DNA from: Galaxea fascicularis
Taxonomy: Eukaryota; Cnidaria; Anthozoa; Scleractinia; Euphylliidae
Reading direction: 5' to 3'
DNA length: 64,000 bases
NCBI GenBank assembly: GCA_948470475.1
Contig: OX419336.1
Coordinates: 27,748,005-27,812,004 of the forward strand
Part shown: positions 49,501-60,400 of the stretch, piece after piece
Layout: every line of letters starts with the position of its first letter
Position numbering within the stretch: the stretch's first letter is position 1
The notes under the pieces: model-generated
What the model saw: the letters and a program-made list of their open reading frames with translations, nothing else
What the model was told of the DNA's origin: nothing
Database searches by the model: none
Position numbers and translations under genes: made by a program

Positions 49501-50526
49501 GAAAGAAGATGTGGGGATTGGATTTTCAAAACAGTGAAATGCATTACATTTGAAATGATTTTCCCCTCCCCTGTGGTACAACATCAGTAAATGAATTTAA
49601 CATTCAAGAAGGCCTACACTGGAGCTGCCAAACCTTGCAACTTTAAAGCCGGTTCCTCGGGCAATATTAATATTATCATTAATAATATTAGTTTATAAAT
49701 ATTTCGTTCTCTAATGTAAACGAAAACTGATGAAATTACATTTTACATAGACAGTCATTCTCAAAAACAGCTTAATAAATCTACAACGAGCAAGTCAGAA
49801 GGTTTTACAGCGGTCTAATGGCACAATGCGTGAAGTGTAAATGTAATCTTGGAAATACATGCAAATCAAGCAGGCTATAAAGCAAAGCGAAAATCACTTA
49901 AATACGTAGATAAGCTTAATGAATTAACTCTCAATTCTCGCCTTTATGCATTTTCCGCGGCCTCCAGATCCCAGTTTATTTTTATACAACTCAGCTGTCT
50001 CGTTTCTGCAGCGAACGATGAGGACGTCTCCATTCATGGCTCCTTCCCACGGCGACTTTCCTTGCGTCTCGTATTTCGACCGCGATAAAGGCGAACCTTC
50101 GTCGTGATGGTGGTTTCCAGCGGACATTTCATCTTGCTCAGCTTGTTGTAATGTCGTAACAGCTTGCGAATCTTGCAAATTTGGACTCGACGATCTCGTG
50201 GAATGAGCTGGACTGTCTGCGATAACCTCCTGGATAGGTTGAAGGGTAGACTGGGTGGCTTGAATGTGCGGCGCTGATGGAGCAGGAGTAGCGAAACTGA
50301 GACTAACATTACCGTTCGTGACTTTCACGACCTGAACTTCGCATTGAGGATGGGCACCAACATTCACGCTCGAAGCCTCTTCGCCTCCATGGAAGACAGC
50401 AGTTGTAGTAGTTTCGTGTTCTGTCGGGATGTGCTCGGCGATGGCGATTTGCTCGCTGACTTCAGATAACGAAGGCACTACCGATAATCCTTCGCTCGTC
50501 CTCGGAACGCCAACGTTGTCGTCCAT
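37507..50526 (-). CDS. DEAF1: DEAF1-like SAND-domain transcription factor, MYND not seen
   Basis: Eight coding exons on the minus strand: 50526-49942, 49234-49052, 47459-47342, 43943-43893, 40977-40754, 40390-40259, 39201-39043 and 37590-37507 (TAG). The total is 1536 nt, 511 residues; human DEAF1 is 565. The start ATG (50526) has A at -3 and G at +4. The SAND domain spans exons 1-2 (about residues 165-245; [10 protein letters not shown], then the DNA-contacting KDWK at 216-219), followed by the Cys cluster CTCATCC and a nuclear localisation motif KRRKR (267-271). The middle is Pro/Thr-rich. Exons 6-7 are a predicted coiled coil, beginning [13 protein letters not shown] as in DEAF1. Exon 8 ends in an acidic tail ([10 protein letters not shown]). 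The C-terminal MYND finger of DEAF1 is not found. By family it binds TTCG-containing DNA in the nucleus and regulates transcription. Introns carry many transposons. Confidence 0.88.
37852..38009. repeat. Hairpin MITE in the last intron of the DEAF1-like gene
   Basis: Arms of about 70 bp (37852-37921 and 37936-38008) are inverted copies with scattered mismatches. They include GTTGTGGTT...AACCACAAC at the base and CTTTGTCTCAG / CTGAGACAAAG at the tip. The loop is about 14 bp. It lies in intron 7. Confidence 0.7.
38551..38651. repeat. 41-bp inverted repeat hairpin
   Basis: The left arm 38551-38591 and right arm 38611-38651 are near-perfect inverted copies (TTCAGAAGTTGCTGAAATTG on the left, complement on the right) separated by 19 bp. 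It lies in intron 7 of the DEAF1-like gene and explains the short open frame at 38437-38637. Confidence 0.75.
39411..39667 (-). mobile_element. tRNA-derived SINE
   Basis: The minus strand starts GGAGGCAGGATGGCTGAGTGG. It contains a perfect RNA polymerase III A box (TGGCTGAGTGG, complement at 39647-39657) and B box (GGTTCAAATCC, complement at 39604-39614) at tRNA-like spacing, followed by a non-tRNA body. It ends in C-rich sequence and a (TTTA)n tail (39411-39437). The tRNA head resembles a Ser/Leu-type tRNA. The body and tail show it is a SINE rather than a working tRNA gene. It is inserted in intron 6 of the DEAF1-like gene, in the gene's own orientation. Confidence 0.8.
41310..43418 (-). 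mobile_element. Penelope-like element, main body, interrupted
   Basis: Minus-strand PLE fragment in intron 4 of the DEAF1-like gene. It starts near 43415 with [23 protein letters not shown], is broken by a foldback element (42029-43187), and resumes with [18 protein letters not shown] and [17 protein letters not shown]. It then has the GIY-YIG-type stretch [28 protein letters not shown] and the C-terminus [14 protein letters not shown]...LNKQSD. Several frameshifts and stops disable it. The reverse transcriptase core is missing. Confidence 0.8.
42029..43187. mobile_element. Foldback element with zinc-ribbon exon in both arms
   Basis: 1159 bp inserted in the Penelope element. It begins ACGGTGGCCCACAACTGTCA and ends with the complement. 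The flanks are GAGAATGT / AAGAATGT (42021-42028 and 43188-43195), an 8-bp duplication with one change. The arms are about 440 and 385 bp (42029-42467 and 42802-43187). The outer part holds about nine iterons at about 20-bp spacing (core CACGGCAAAAC). Inside each arm an ATG opens a zinc-ribbon segment, [18 protein letters not shown], with CxxC pairs. In the left arm (42326-42395) it ends at a good donor (AAAG|GTACGT). In the right arm (from 42921, minus) a deletion of about 19 bp removes the second cysteine and the donor. No transposase is present in the centre. Confidence 0.75.
43419..43690 (+). mobile_element. Inverted 3' piece of the same Penelope family
   Basis: The plus strand reads [22 protein letters not shown] and continues through the same non-coding 3' tail as the main body (compare 43600-43690 with the complement of 41310-41400). 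It meets the 5' side of the main body tail-outward at about 43418. A partial copy in inverted orientation attached at the 5' side is a known layout of Penelope insertions. Confidence 0.7.
45874..46123 (+). CDS. Putative open frame inside the long-TIR transposon
   Basis: The ATG at 45874 opens an 82-residue frame ([20 protein letters not shown]..., then [20 protein letters not shown] and a Thr/Glu-rich end) closed by TAA at 46121-46123. No domain was recognised. It may be the opposite-end coding segment of the element, paralleling the arrangement in the foldback element at 42029, or it may be chance. Confidence 0.2.
46683..46906 (-). CDS. Putative first exon inside the long-TIR transposon
   Basis: The minus-strand ATG at 46906 opens [19 protein letters not shown], continuing [19 protein letters not shown] and [20 protein letters not shown]. 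The helix-rich pattern is loosely reminiscent of a TPR-type repeat. A possible donor (GATG|GTAAAA) closes it near 46683. Composition is coding-like, but no family is recognised and no downstream exon was found. It could be a captured host exon or a remnant of a transposon protein. Confidence 0.3.
47460..49051. other. Intron 2 of the DEAF1-like gene
   Basis: AT-rich, with no delimited element. Two segments near 48500-48560 and 48790-48870 look like inverted copies of each other (GAGTTCTAAAGTGATGACGTCAC against GTGATGTCACACTTTAGAACTC), so a decayed inverted-repeat element of about 400 bp (48480-48885) is likely. Confidence 0.45.
49321..49473. mobile_element. Small TIR MITE (CAGTGTTTTCAATAAG ends)
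   Basis: 153 bp with inverted ends CAGTGTTTTCAATAAG and CTTATTGAAAACCCTG. Flanks GAAGGA / GAAGGG suggest a roughly 6-bp target. It lies in intron 1 of the DEAF1-like gene. Confidence 0.6.
49940..49941 (-). promoter_or_regulatory. Non-canonical GC donor inside the SAND domain
   Basis: Exon 1 of the DEAF1-like gene must end after AAG at 49942 to join GKCIK to YQEHW in frame, as the family alignment requires. The intron then starts GCGAGA rather than GT, and the acceptor (TTCCTTACAG) is standard. The donor otherwise matches consensus (AAG before, GYRAG-like after), as usual for GC-AG introns. No in-frame GT donor exists before the TAA ten codons downstream. Confidence 0.75.
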
Positions 50527-51371
50527 TGTCTTGAGTTGAGGGCGCGATGTAGATTAATGTTTTGCGACTGAAAAGCTTCCAAAACAAAACGAAAGGTCAA
50601 AATACCTCTTCAACTTGCTGTTTTCAATAAAAACGCTGAATTTCAGGGTTTTCAAGTGGAATTTAGCAGTATTTTTGACCCGGTAATGCAACTTCGTTCT
50701 TAACGTGTCTGCTGGGGGTCTTTTGTATTCGTGGCCGACGGAACGTGACTAGTCTCCAGTCTTCGAAAATGGCTCTGAAAATTTCGGTTGGAAATTCAAC
50801 GGAACAGGCGTTCCCTTTAATTTCATTCACCGTGAACTGATATGACTGAAGATCGAATTTCTACATTATTTAGCTGATCCATCTGGGAAAGAAACAGGAA
50901 GCGAAGACCATCCAAGCCAAAAAGTTGAAAGGGCATTGTTGGCGGATGTTGATCATCCCTGGAGACACCCGAAGTAGGAGGTGAGGGTGACAAATAGTCA
51001 AAACCATGGAGGAATTTCGACAATAAAATCAAGTTGAAAACGTATTTTTCCACTTGACGGCTCAACTTCTCTTCGACATAAAAGTTTTTTTCCACCCGTT
51101 TTGACTTTCTCCCCTCCTGAAATCTCCGCGAATTAATGGCATCTCATCTAGATAAAAACACTCTTGTATTTTCATGACAGTATAACAATCCTTTTTACTG
51201 TTTGGATGACTGAAGAGTCATCATTTTCTTCATGAATGAAGAAAATGATAATGGCGGGCAAATCCCTGTAATTCTCGTTAAATTTAGGAATTTTGCGTGG
51301 CCTATAAAATCTTGCAATATTGCATTACTTTTGTTTTTACTGATAGTTATACGTGATAGAGCAGAACAAAC
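50527..51371. other. Upstream region of the DEAF1-like gene
   Basis: It should contain the 5' UTR and promoter of the minus-strand gene, but no TATA box or initiator can be assigned with confidence. No separate exon was recognised. Confidence 0.4.
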
Positions 51372-51377
51372 TATCAA

Positions 51378-51874
51378 CAGGGGCACAAAACGACCAATTT
51401 GTTGAAAAATGTATTATTATACCCCAGTTAATAAAACTAAACGTTATTCAGGCACTTTCAGGTCTTTTTTAATATTGCTGGGAAAAAAATATCTGTTCCT
51501 TTTTGCCAGCAAGACACACAAGATATTTCCCAGCCAGCTAGATAAAATTGGTTGGTTTCCCAGCCAGGTGCAATTTGAGCAACCTGCCAAACAACAAAAA
51601 AGACAATTTCTTATGTCGCAAGCCAAAATGGACGTGGCAACAGGCCTCAAATCAAGCCTTCAGTGGGGGGGGGGGGGGGGGGAGACACAAATTTATCACA
51701 AACAGCACGATTTCGCCAGCCAGCAACACTCACACTGTTCAATAATTACCAACCGAAACCATCAGCAGAAAGAGATTGGATAACCACCTCAGGAGAGTAA
51801 CTTGTATTTTGTCAGCCAGCACAATACCTCGGGGGAACAGATAAAGTGGGAAACAGCTTCGTTTTGTGCCCCTG
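51378..51874. mobile_element. CAGGGGCAC-family transposon, copy 3
   Basis: 497 bp, same perfect 16-bp inverted ends as copies 1 and 2, flanked by TATCAA (51372-51377 and 51875-51880). It carries a nearly uninterrupted G tract at about 51665-51682 where the other copies have interrupted G-rich runs. The subterminal CCCAGCCAG repeats are conserved. Confidence 0.85.
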
Positions 51875-51880
51875 TATCAA

Positions 51881-52577
51881 AGCTTGTCCAGAAACCTAAG
51901 GAAAAGGCATAGTGGAAGAATCTTTGGCAGATGCAGTACGTCAATACATGAAGCATAATATTTCAATAAGTCATCGTTCTTCGTGTTAATTGACTGTAAC
52001 GTTAACATCGAGCTCAGGTTGAAAATTACAATTTGCATTCACTTCAGTTCTTAGTCTAAACAGTTAACAATTTGGCGAATTAAATGACTCGATTCCCAAC
52101 CTCTGGGGGAAACTAATCACTGCCAAATTGTCACTTGACATGCTTTAGAGAATACCAGGTATTTGGTTTCTTCCAGACTGAGACCAGTTGCTCCAGCTGT
52201 TTTTCCGGTCAATTCTGGACAACAACTTGCTGACAAGATGATACAGTCAGTCGAGATCAATCTTCATTTCATGATATATTAATTGTGTTCCCTTTTAGCT
52301 GTAGCCCACTTCACGCTCTTGTTACTGACTCTTCAATTATAAATCCTAAGTATCCGATTTCTCTTTCAGTAATGAGTTGGTGAAAATTATTCTGCAGTGC
52401 TAAGCTTCTACGTAAAAGGAGTCACCATTAAAATATCTGCGGTTTCGGTGAACGAGTCAGTGAGCTCGAATCTGATAGGATTACCGGTTTTAAGTGCTCA
52501 GTTTTTTTTTTCGAGCCATTTTCCTCTGGTATGAGGGTGAAGGCATGCATCTGAAAGAAAACAGAGGTGAGAGGTGG
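51881..52577. other. Intergenic stretch, no gene recognised
   Basis: Nothing recognisable was seen. Confidence 0.35.
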
Positions 52578-52585
52578 TTTCAATT

Positions 52586-53074
52586 CAGGGCCGTAGCTAG
52601 CATAAGGAAAAGCGAGGTACTCGCCTGGTCTTACACTTGAAAGACAAGTGTACTTGTCTTGCCTCCTCTGAGGCACTTGCCTCGTCTAACACTTGAACGA
52701 GATTAATTTTTCTCAAGAAACTTCTTCTGAACTCCTATGAAAAATGCTCATGCTGATGGTCAATCTTCCTTAGGGTATACCGGTGGAAATTGCTCGTACG
52801 CGATCAAATTTATACCTCCCCACTTCCCTTAATGAAGAATTCAGTTGTCATGGCGACAATTTTTTCCGATGAACATAAGCTTTTGGCCAAGTTTCGGCAA
52901 AAGTCCCTCAGGGCGTCCAACAACAAAGGAACCATTACGTGATACGTGATACGTCAAGACGTCTAACTTTTAAAGTTTTCTGATGGAGCACCCCCCTAGA
53001 CCTCCTTAACGACCCTCGCCTTCGGCGATCGCCCATCGTGCCCTGTCTACGCCAAACACCTGGCTACGGCCCTT
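52586..53074. mobile_element. hAT-like MITE (CAGGGCCGTAGC ends)
   Basis: The left end reads CAGGGCCGTAGCTAGC and the right end CTGGCTACGGCCCTT. The tip sequence is typical of hAT elements. The flanks TTTCAATT and TTTCATGT are similar but not identical, so the target duplication is uncertain. The interior has CACTTGAAAGACAAGTG-type palindromes and repeated CTTGCCTC motifs. No transposase. Confidence 0.55.
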
Positions 53075-54479
53075 TTCATGTTGACTGGGATGCCAAGCAG
53101 GCTTTATAACATGGCGCTTCACCTTTGGCCGTTCTGTGGACGGATTACAGGACCTACAAGGGCAATTTAGAAAAGTTTTGAGTGGTAAAAATCTCAATGG
53201 ATGTGATCTTTGGTTGGAAGGACTGGATGACTCGACGTGGTTGAAAAAAAAGCTATTAAGTACGAATCGGGGAAGTTACAGAAGAAGTACCCAGAATAAT
53301 TTTTGGGCATCAACGAGACAAGTCGCGAGATTGGCTCTCATAAAATGGCTGAAACACAACAGGCAGAAAAGGTGGGAAGAAAATTTACACCCAAAACAAC
53401 GTAGATTTTGATTTTTGGACAAGATTTTCTCATAAAATATTGATAATACATAAGTTCACTTTGTGGTGTTGCTCATGTGAACCAAACAAACAGCCTTCTG
53501 GGATTTGTTGCCAATCGAACAGAATATTGCAACAGAAATCTGGATTGGTCGTCCCGTTTTTCGTCTGTGGGGAAACCAGCCAGCTGGCGCTATGAATTTA
53601 TTATCATAACGTTGTGACTTAAGTTAAGCAAGTATCAAAATATTAAAAGTACGCTATTTTCCACCACATAAAGCAATTACTCGGACCAATCACAAGAGCC
53701 GAAGACAGCTCAGAGAACCAATCAGAATTTGAAGTAATTACATGCAACTGGCGCCAAGCGCGGGAAAATGCGCGCGAACAACTTGCGATTGGTTTTGGTT
53801 TTGGTTCTCACTGGCCGAAAAAGAGGCGCGAGTTTTGTCAACCAATCACAGGGCGAAGTGAAGTATTTCTGCACGAACATTTAAATGAACTAAAATATAC
53901 GCTATGTTTAAAATGTTGTATTACACTGTAAAATCGTACCACCTTGATGAAAATATCAATTACGCTAAAATATTTGCCGTCCATCTTGTGGGTGAGAATA
54001 AAACAAAATAGTATTCAGAATATATGATATAACGCAGCATGATAACAAAATGAATAAATCAATCTTACACTTTGTTGACACTATACATGTTGTTTAGTTT
54101 AAAGAACAGGTTAAGAAAAATATTACTAAGCGTCCTGTAATATATGCCATGAGCTCTTCTCTAAAATGACGTCAATTGGCTTCCATAGCTAGGTAGGTAG
54201 GTAATCACAATTTAAGTGCTGTTAAAAGGTTTACACATCGATTTAGGCCTTAGTGTGATCGGGGTATTTGCTGTGTAGTTTCAATAGTGCGTCTTCCTAT
54301 TACACCGCTTTAATTTCGCTCAAATGAACGTAACGGCAATTTACAAGTCTACAACTGTTTTTATAAAAACGCTGTAAAAGCAGCTAATCTCTACCTCACA
54401 TCACTGCAGTTTGTTGTACCTTAAAACGAGCTTAAAAACAACGGGTAATTTAGGGACTGTCAACTCATTCTGTCTGACT
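53075..54479. other. Intergenic stretch plus 3' UTR of the BCCT gene
   Basis: The open frame at 53136-53411 (+, 91 codons) is basic and has no recognised domain. The 3' end of the minus-strand transporter transcript must lie here, but no single polyadenylation signal stands out. Confidence 0.4.
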
Positions 54480-57400
54480 TTAAAATGAAGTGTCTATTTT
54501 CTCGAGTGGAACGTTATCAGCACCCTTGTTTTCGTAAGACACGTTATTAGCACCCTTGTTCTCGTAGGACACGGGCTTCTCATTGTCGTATCCCCCGTCG
54601 AGGCTGTAGGGGCCACCCATGGGAGCATTATCCATGAAATGATCCATCTGGTAGGCAGCAAACGGGTAGAGAAGCATCACAGCGAAGAAGTCTTCTACCA
54701 TGTTGCCATTGATACCATACTTCTCTCGGATGCCAATGCGGGTCGCAGTGCCAAATGCGAAAAATGCGAACAGTATTGCCCAGGCCAGGTAACTCAAACC
54801 CTCGACGACTGGTTCTAAAGCCATACCGAGGACCCACAAGTAGAACGGGATTCCATGGGAAAGGAAGTACGACAGTTTACCTCCTCTGGAGTTGTTGAGC
54901 CTCCAGGCGGCCATTCCCATAGGATACCAGGGGAAGAAGATGGCAACGACAACCCTGGTTACGGAATTCAGCGTAGGGTTGGAGACCGGCTCCAGAAGAT
55001 CAACGCTGAAGGATGGTCCATTGGGGTCAAGAACACCAGCTTCGATATGCACAGCACGCCACAATGCGATACACATGAAGCACAGCAGTATGGTGTAGGG
55101 GACTCCTGCTGCTATGGACACTGTTTGCAGAGCTGTAAGAGCCTTGGGACCTCCAGCAAATAGCAACGCGGTCGCCGTAGCTCCCTCTGTTAGCGCCCAG
55201 AAGACACGCTGAAGGATTGGGGGGTCTGGATCACCGTTTGCAGAGAGACAGTCAATGACCAGAGATCCACTGTCAGAGCTGGTAACAAAGTAAAGGATGA
55301 TGCCAGCCAGGGACACAACCTGCAGGACCGTTCCAATGTCACCATACTGATCCATGAGATCAAACCACATGTCATCCGTTGAGCGGCAGGAGAGACGCCA
55401 CAATCCGTTGAAGCTTTCAGTGGATGTCTTCCCTCCGAGAATAGAATCGCAGGTTACGTTAGCATGGAACGCTCTACGCTCCATCCTTATACCAGCTCCG
55501 CCGAAGATCGTCAGCCACATGAAAGAGTACACAATGGGAGCCGTCATTGTGGCGTTGATAAACTGTTTGATGGTGCGACCTCGGGAAATTTTGGCGATGA
55601 ACATTCCGACGAATGGACTCCAGGCAATCCACCATCCCCAGTAGAAGATGGTCCAGGCGTTCATCCAGTTGACCACGTCTTTTTTATCCTGAGAATTACC
55701 CATCTGGGCAAAAGCGTCTGTGTGGAAACCAAGTTGTATGATCCACTGAAGGTAGTAACCAGTACTCTGTACATACAAGTTCAATAGGTACCACGTTTCA
55801 TCGTAGAAGAACACAACAAGCATGAGAAGCATGCCGATGGCGAAGCAGATCTCGCTCAGTCGCCGTATTCCAAGTTTGAGTCCAGTAATCACAGACACGG
55901 TAGCGCAGGCGGTAACACACCAGATTATGATTATCTGGTTTGTAGAAGACATTTCGATGTCACTATTCAGGCGCTGGATACCTATGGCGCAAAGGAACGT
56001 CAGGTAAATATTAGAAATCAAACGGTGAGTTTATTTCTCACTGACGTTAACACTGAGGTTTGCAAATTGTGCTTAGTGAAATGAATGTAGAAAGGACGAA
56101 TAATTGAAAGAAGACGGTACGTTTTGCTTCAGTGCATGCCCTACAATCCTGTCATAAGATTCTTTTTTCTTTGTTTTTCTCTCAGAACAATAACGTGCCC
56201 TAATAATCGTGTTATATACCGACTTCGTGTATCTGTAACTGAAGAACTGAAAAGCAGAAATTTCCTTGGCAAAAAAGCAAAGAAAAAGAAATTTTGGTGG
56301 CAGTATTTCGATTTACACCGCGAAAAAACGAATAACATTTCAGTGTGTATGCTACCGATTCGAGTGTATCTTCCATCGTGTTACACTTAGTACCTGCATT
56401 GAGCTGTATTGCACCCAAGCCAAGACTGGTGCAAACCCCAAACATGGTACCACAAATGGATAGAATGTCAATCACGTCACCCATCCAGCCATAGATCTTG
56501 TCTCCAATGAGAGGATAGAAGCAGGAGCGGACGGTCATAGGGAGGCCTTGCCTGTAGCATACGAAAGCCAAAAGAAGACCTACCACTACATACACAATCC
56601 AACCATGTACACCCCAGTGGAAGAAAGTTAGATTCATGGCATCTTGAGCCAGTTGGTTATCTGTGTACCTATAACACAAAAAGCATTGCAGAGTCGAGTT
56701 ATGATCCGGGTGTTCCACCGCGTCAAAATTGTTCCATGGAGAGATGTAAATTCGAGTTCATGCACAAAAGATTGGTTAAGCTTCTCGAAATTAAGCTATT
56801 TAAAAAAGTTCCCAGCACTTAAACAAACAACCTCAGTTCGCATGGTCGCAAGTATTGTCCCTTCCTTTCCTTCCAAGTTCCTATCTTCCTTCAGTTCTAT
56901 CCCTCCTCATTCCATTGATCTTCAGTTACTTGTTTTATTCATTCATTTTGTCTCTTAGAGTGGATTCACTTGACTTTCTTGTTCGTTTAAGCTCCAAGAA
57001 GATAGTGACACGATTAGAAATAAGAACATAATGTATACTTTTACTTGGAGTTTTCTTTTCTTTTTGAAACTAAAGACATACATAAAAATTAAAGAAGCCT
57101 TCAAATGCTTTTGCCTTACCTTCCATAGTAACGATTGCCATAGACTCCCGGAACATAGTGATAAATGGGCTCAGCTAAAAGGGAAAGAGAAAACATATGC
57201 CACAGTTATTTCGACAAACTTGAATGGTAAAGGTGCTACTTGCAAAACACCACGCTTCTTGTTTTCTAGAAGCCCTGATTTTATTTGTCAAAAGGGGGAC
57301 GAAAATTTCACGCCGTATGAATTCATTGAACCGTAAGTCTATGCTGGCTTATCTTCAGGTATAATGTTAGCGTGCAGTTGCGGCTAGAGCTCAATCAAAC

Positions 57401-60400
57401 AAAAATATTTCATCGGGGCTTCTTTGTACTGTGGCGCGGTTTGCTTTGCAGTTCAATACCTAAACCCTGATATAGTATTTATGTCATGAAAACGTCAAGC
57501 TTGACAGTTAATGCATTTGCACATACGTTACTGTTGGACAACGCCGTAATGCATGCGCAATGCAAACGGTATGCATTAAGGGCTCAGATGTCTCTAGAAG
57601 CCTCTAAGCAGACACCAATGTCAGGTGGGCACAAAGAAACACCTCTCTGAGTCAACGAGGCGACTCCCATAGCAAGTGTCTGCCTCAGTGAGCCTAGCTA
57701 GAATTTCAGTCAAATGTCAAAGCCCTTACATACCAGAGAAAACGTCTAACTGAAATTTAGGCCAGAGACACAGCAAAATGGCGATTCAAAAGACATAGAG
57801 GACTATATTTAAGAAAAATAACAGCTACATTGTGTAAGAGCTGGATCGCTATCTCATAGGATCCTTGAGGGGGACAGACAAACACATAGGAAGCCAGCCT
57901 ATTTACAACTCATACGAAGTCGGTAAAAACGCTTACACTTATGCATTATTCGATCTTGATTCGGATCTGAACTGGATCGGATCGAAACGCACCCGTAAAT
58001 TTGTAGCCAGGAGATACATAGGAGATGATGTTTTATTCTTATCCGAAACGACCGGCATATTAGCAACTAACAATTCAGCCGAAGACCTGAATTTTTGTGT
58101 GGCACGATCGGATTTATTTATTTGTCCACGAGAGTCGAGCGCTTCTCACGTGGTTTAGTAAGGCACACATGTACGCATTGCGGACCTATTTTTCTCACGG
58201 TTCAAGGTGCTCAAGGGTTGTTTACTTATTACTAGGGAGCTCAAGAAACGTTGCCGTCATCGTTTCTTAAGCTCTGTATTGTGTGTCGTGGGGCAACAGA
58301 TTACGAAACAATGCATTGCCTTATTTGGCAGTAAAATCGAACAAAGACAATTTGTTAACTTTATCTCAAGAAAACTAGCTTTGGTGGAAAGACCTGTATC
58401 GTAAGCGTGAACAGCTCGTTGAATATGTCAGCGAGTGGCAAAAAAATCGAGAAATCTGAAGAAGAAATCGGTCATGCTTTCAACAAAGATTACTCGCTCT
58501 GTTTATGTTTTTTATTATGCAAATGACGCCATGCAACGGTTTTAGGAAACGAATTTACTGCTGCGTAATAGTGAAATGGGGGTGATCACAGTTTCATGTT
58601 GCTATGTGGAAACCTGACCCTCAGTTAGGTTTAACAAGAGAGGGAAGCTAATGTTGGTTGGAGTAGTTTACCATTGACGTGAGGGTAATATTACAGTTTT
58701 CTGTTGCTATGTGGAAACATGACCTACAATTAGACTTAACAAGAGAGGGAAGTTACGTTGGTTGGAGTAGTTTCCCATTGACGTGAGGGTAATATTACAG
58801 TTTTCTGTTGCTATGTGGAAACATGACCCACAATTAGACTTAACAAGAGAGGGAAGTTAACGTTGGTTGGAGTAGTTTCCCATTGACGTGGTGTGGTTAT
58901 TCTTGTGGTTTGATTAATGGCTCCAAAAAGCTTAGCATGTAACAAAAATTTTGCTTACAAATGAGCGGTATTGCCTACGTGTTTTAATTCCAAACAAAAT
59001 TCTTGCGATGTCGATATTGCGTTGTAAGCTTCGTTCAGCGTCGTGGAACCTACAGTACTACTGTACTGTTCATTTCTAGACATGAATGAAGTTTAGGCCA
59101 TATTTTTAAATTAAACTGGGTCTTATTTCGTTTTTTGAAAAAAAAACCCATTGTGTGCGGAAATAAAGACAAGTTGGCCCAAGTATAGACACTGGAACCT
59201 CATGGACCGCAGTTAACAAAAGAAAAAAGACCTTTGACTTTGCAGTATCCATCCTTTTGTACTAAAAAAATTCACGTAGTCACCTTCGTTTCCATCAAAA
59301 CAATAACACACCACTCAATATTATTGATTATTGCTGAATTAATTTGGTCGCTAAGGTATGCGCCTTATGCCTGGGGTTTCCGTAAAACCATTGTCTCTTG
59401 AAAGACGACATGGACATCAGAATTTCAAATTTTAAAATGCTTAACGATAAAAAGCCGCCCAAAAAATGGCTACTCTATGACATTCTTCCCCAAGGTCATG
59501 CAATGGAGCCGCTTCATGTGGCAATCGAGTATTTAAGTTTGTCTGACTCAGTTGTTTATTGCGCAGCCAAGTGAGAAACATGCACGCAGAGAGAAAGATT
59601 TCGAATTTTCTTGATTTTCGCGTTGTCAGTTTCTGAAACATTTTTTTGCCGTGATAACTTAGCCTGATATCAGACTTCTGCGAAATCAAAAGTTCGCTGT
59701 TTGTTATTCATTTGTTAGCCAGTTGTTGATAGAGAAAGAATTCTCGCATACTTGAATACGTGGATGGAAAAATAAAGTGAGAATTTCATGGAACTTAGGG
59801 GTGCAAACATTTCCCCAGAGGTAAAATAGTTCGAAGTTTGAAAGCTTGTGGAAGAGTGGTGGAACTCGCAAGTTCATCGGGATAGTTTTCGTGTGCACAC
59901 GGCAAATTATTCAGACTAAAAAAGCTACACGAGGCCTTCAAAAGCCGCCCTTTGTGTTCAAACCATCGAAAAACGTTATATCAATTCAGCAAAGAAAGTT
60001 GAAAAGACTACATTTTGTGCCCTCATGTTTGTAAACTTTGTCATTAACTACTGTTTAGTATGCTTTTAGAACTTAAAATTTCTAGAAGGTTAAGCTCAAT
60101 AAAGCTCCAGTTAAACAAACACGTTGAATTTGACCTGCTGAGTGGAGTGACTCGCAGTAGTTTTCCTTCTTTAGATTAACGAGAGCGAAAAGAAAAGGAG
60201 ATATACGTTAAAATAAACCTGAAGAGCAGATTTATTATTGATTCGTCGACTGGATAAGTTTCAAACCAGAAAAGAGACGCGTGCGCTTGCCTCCTCATAG
60301 AACTTTCAAACGTAGTAGTTTTCACCCGTTAAAACTACTCTGGGTTTCTAAGGAAACAAACTTACCCACACCGAAGTAAAACAACCCGATACCGATACCA

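Noticed and set aside
53136..53411. 91-codon basic open frame near the BCCT 3' side
   Set aside because: Composition is plausible but there is no domain, no homologous motif and no splice support, so it is not called.
54855..55787. Several plus-strand frames of 60-107 codons
   Set aside because: Antisense shadows of the large BCCT exon on the minus strand.
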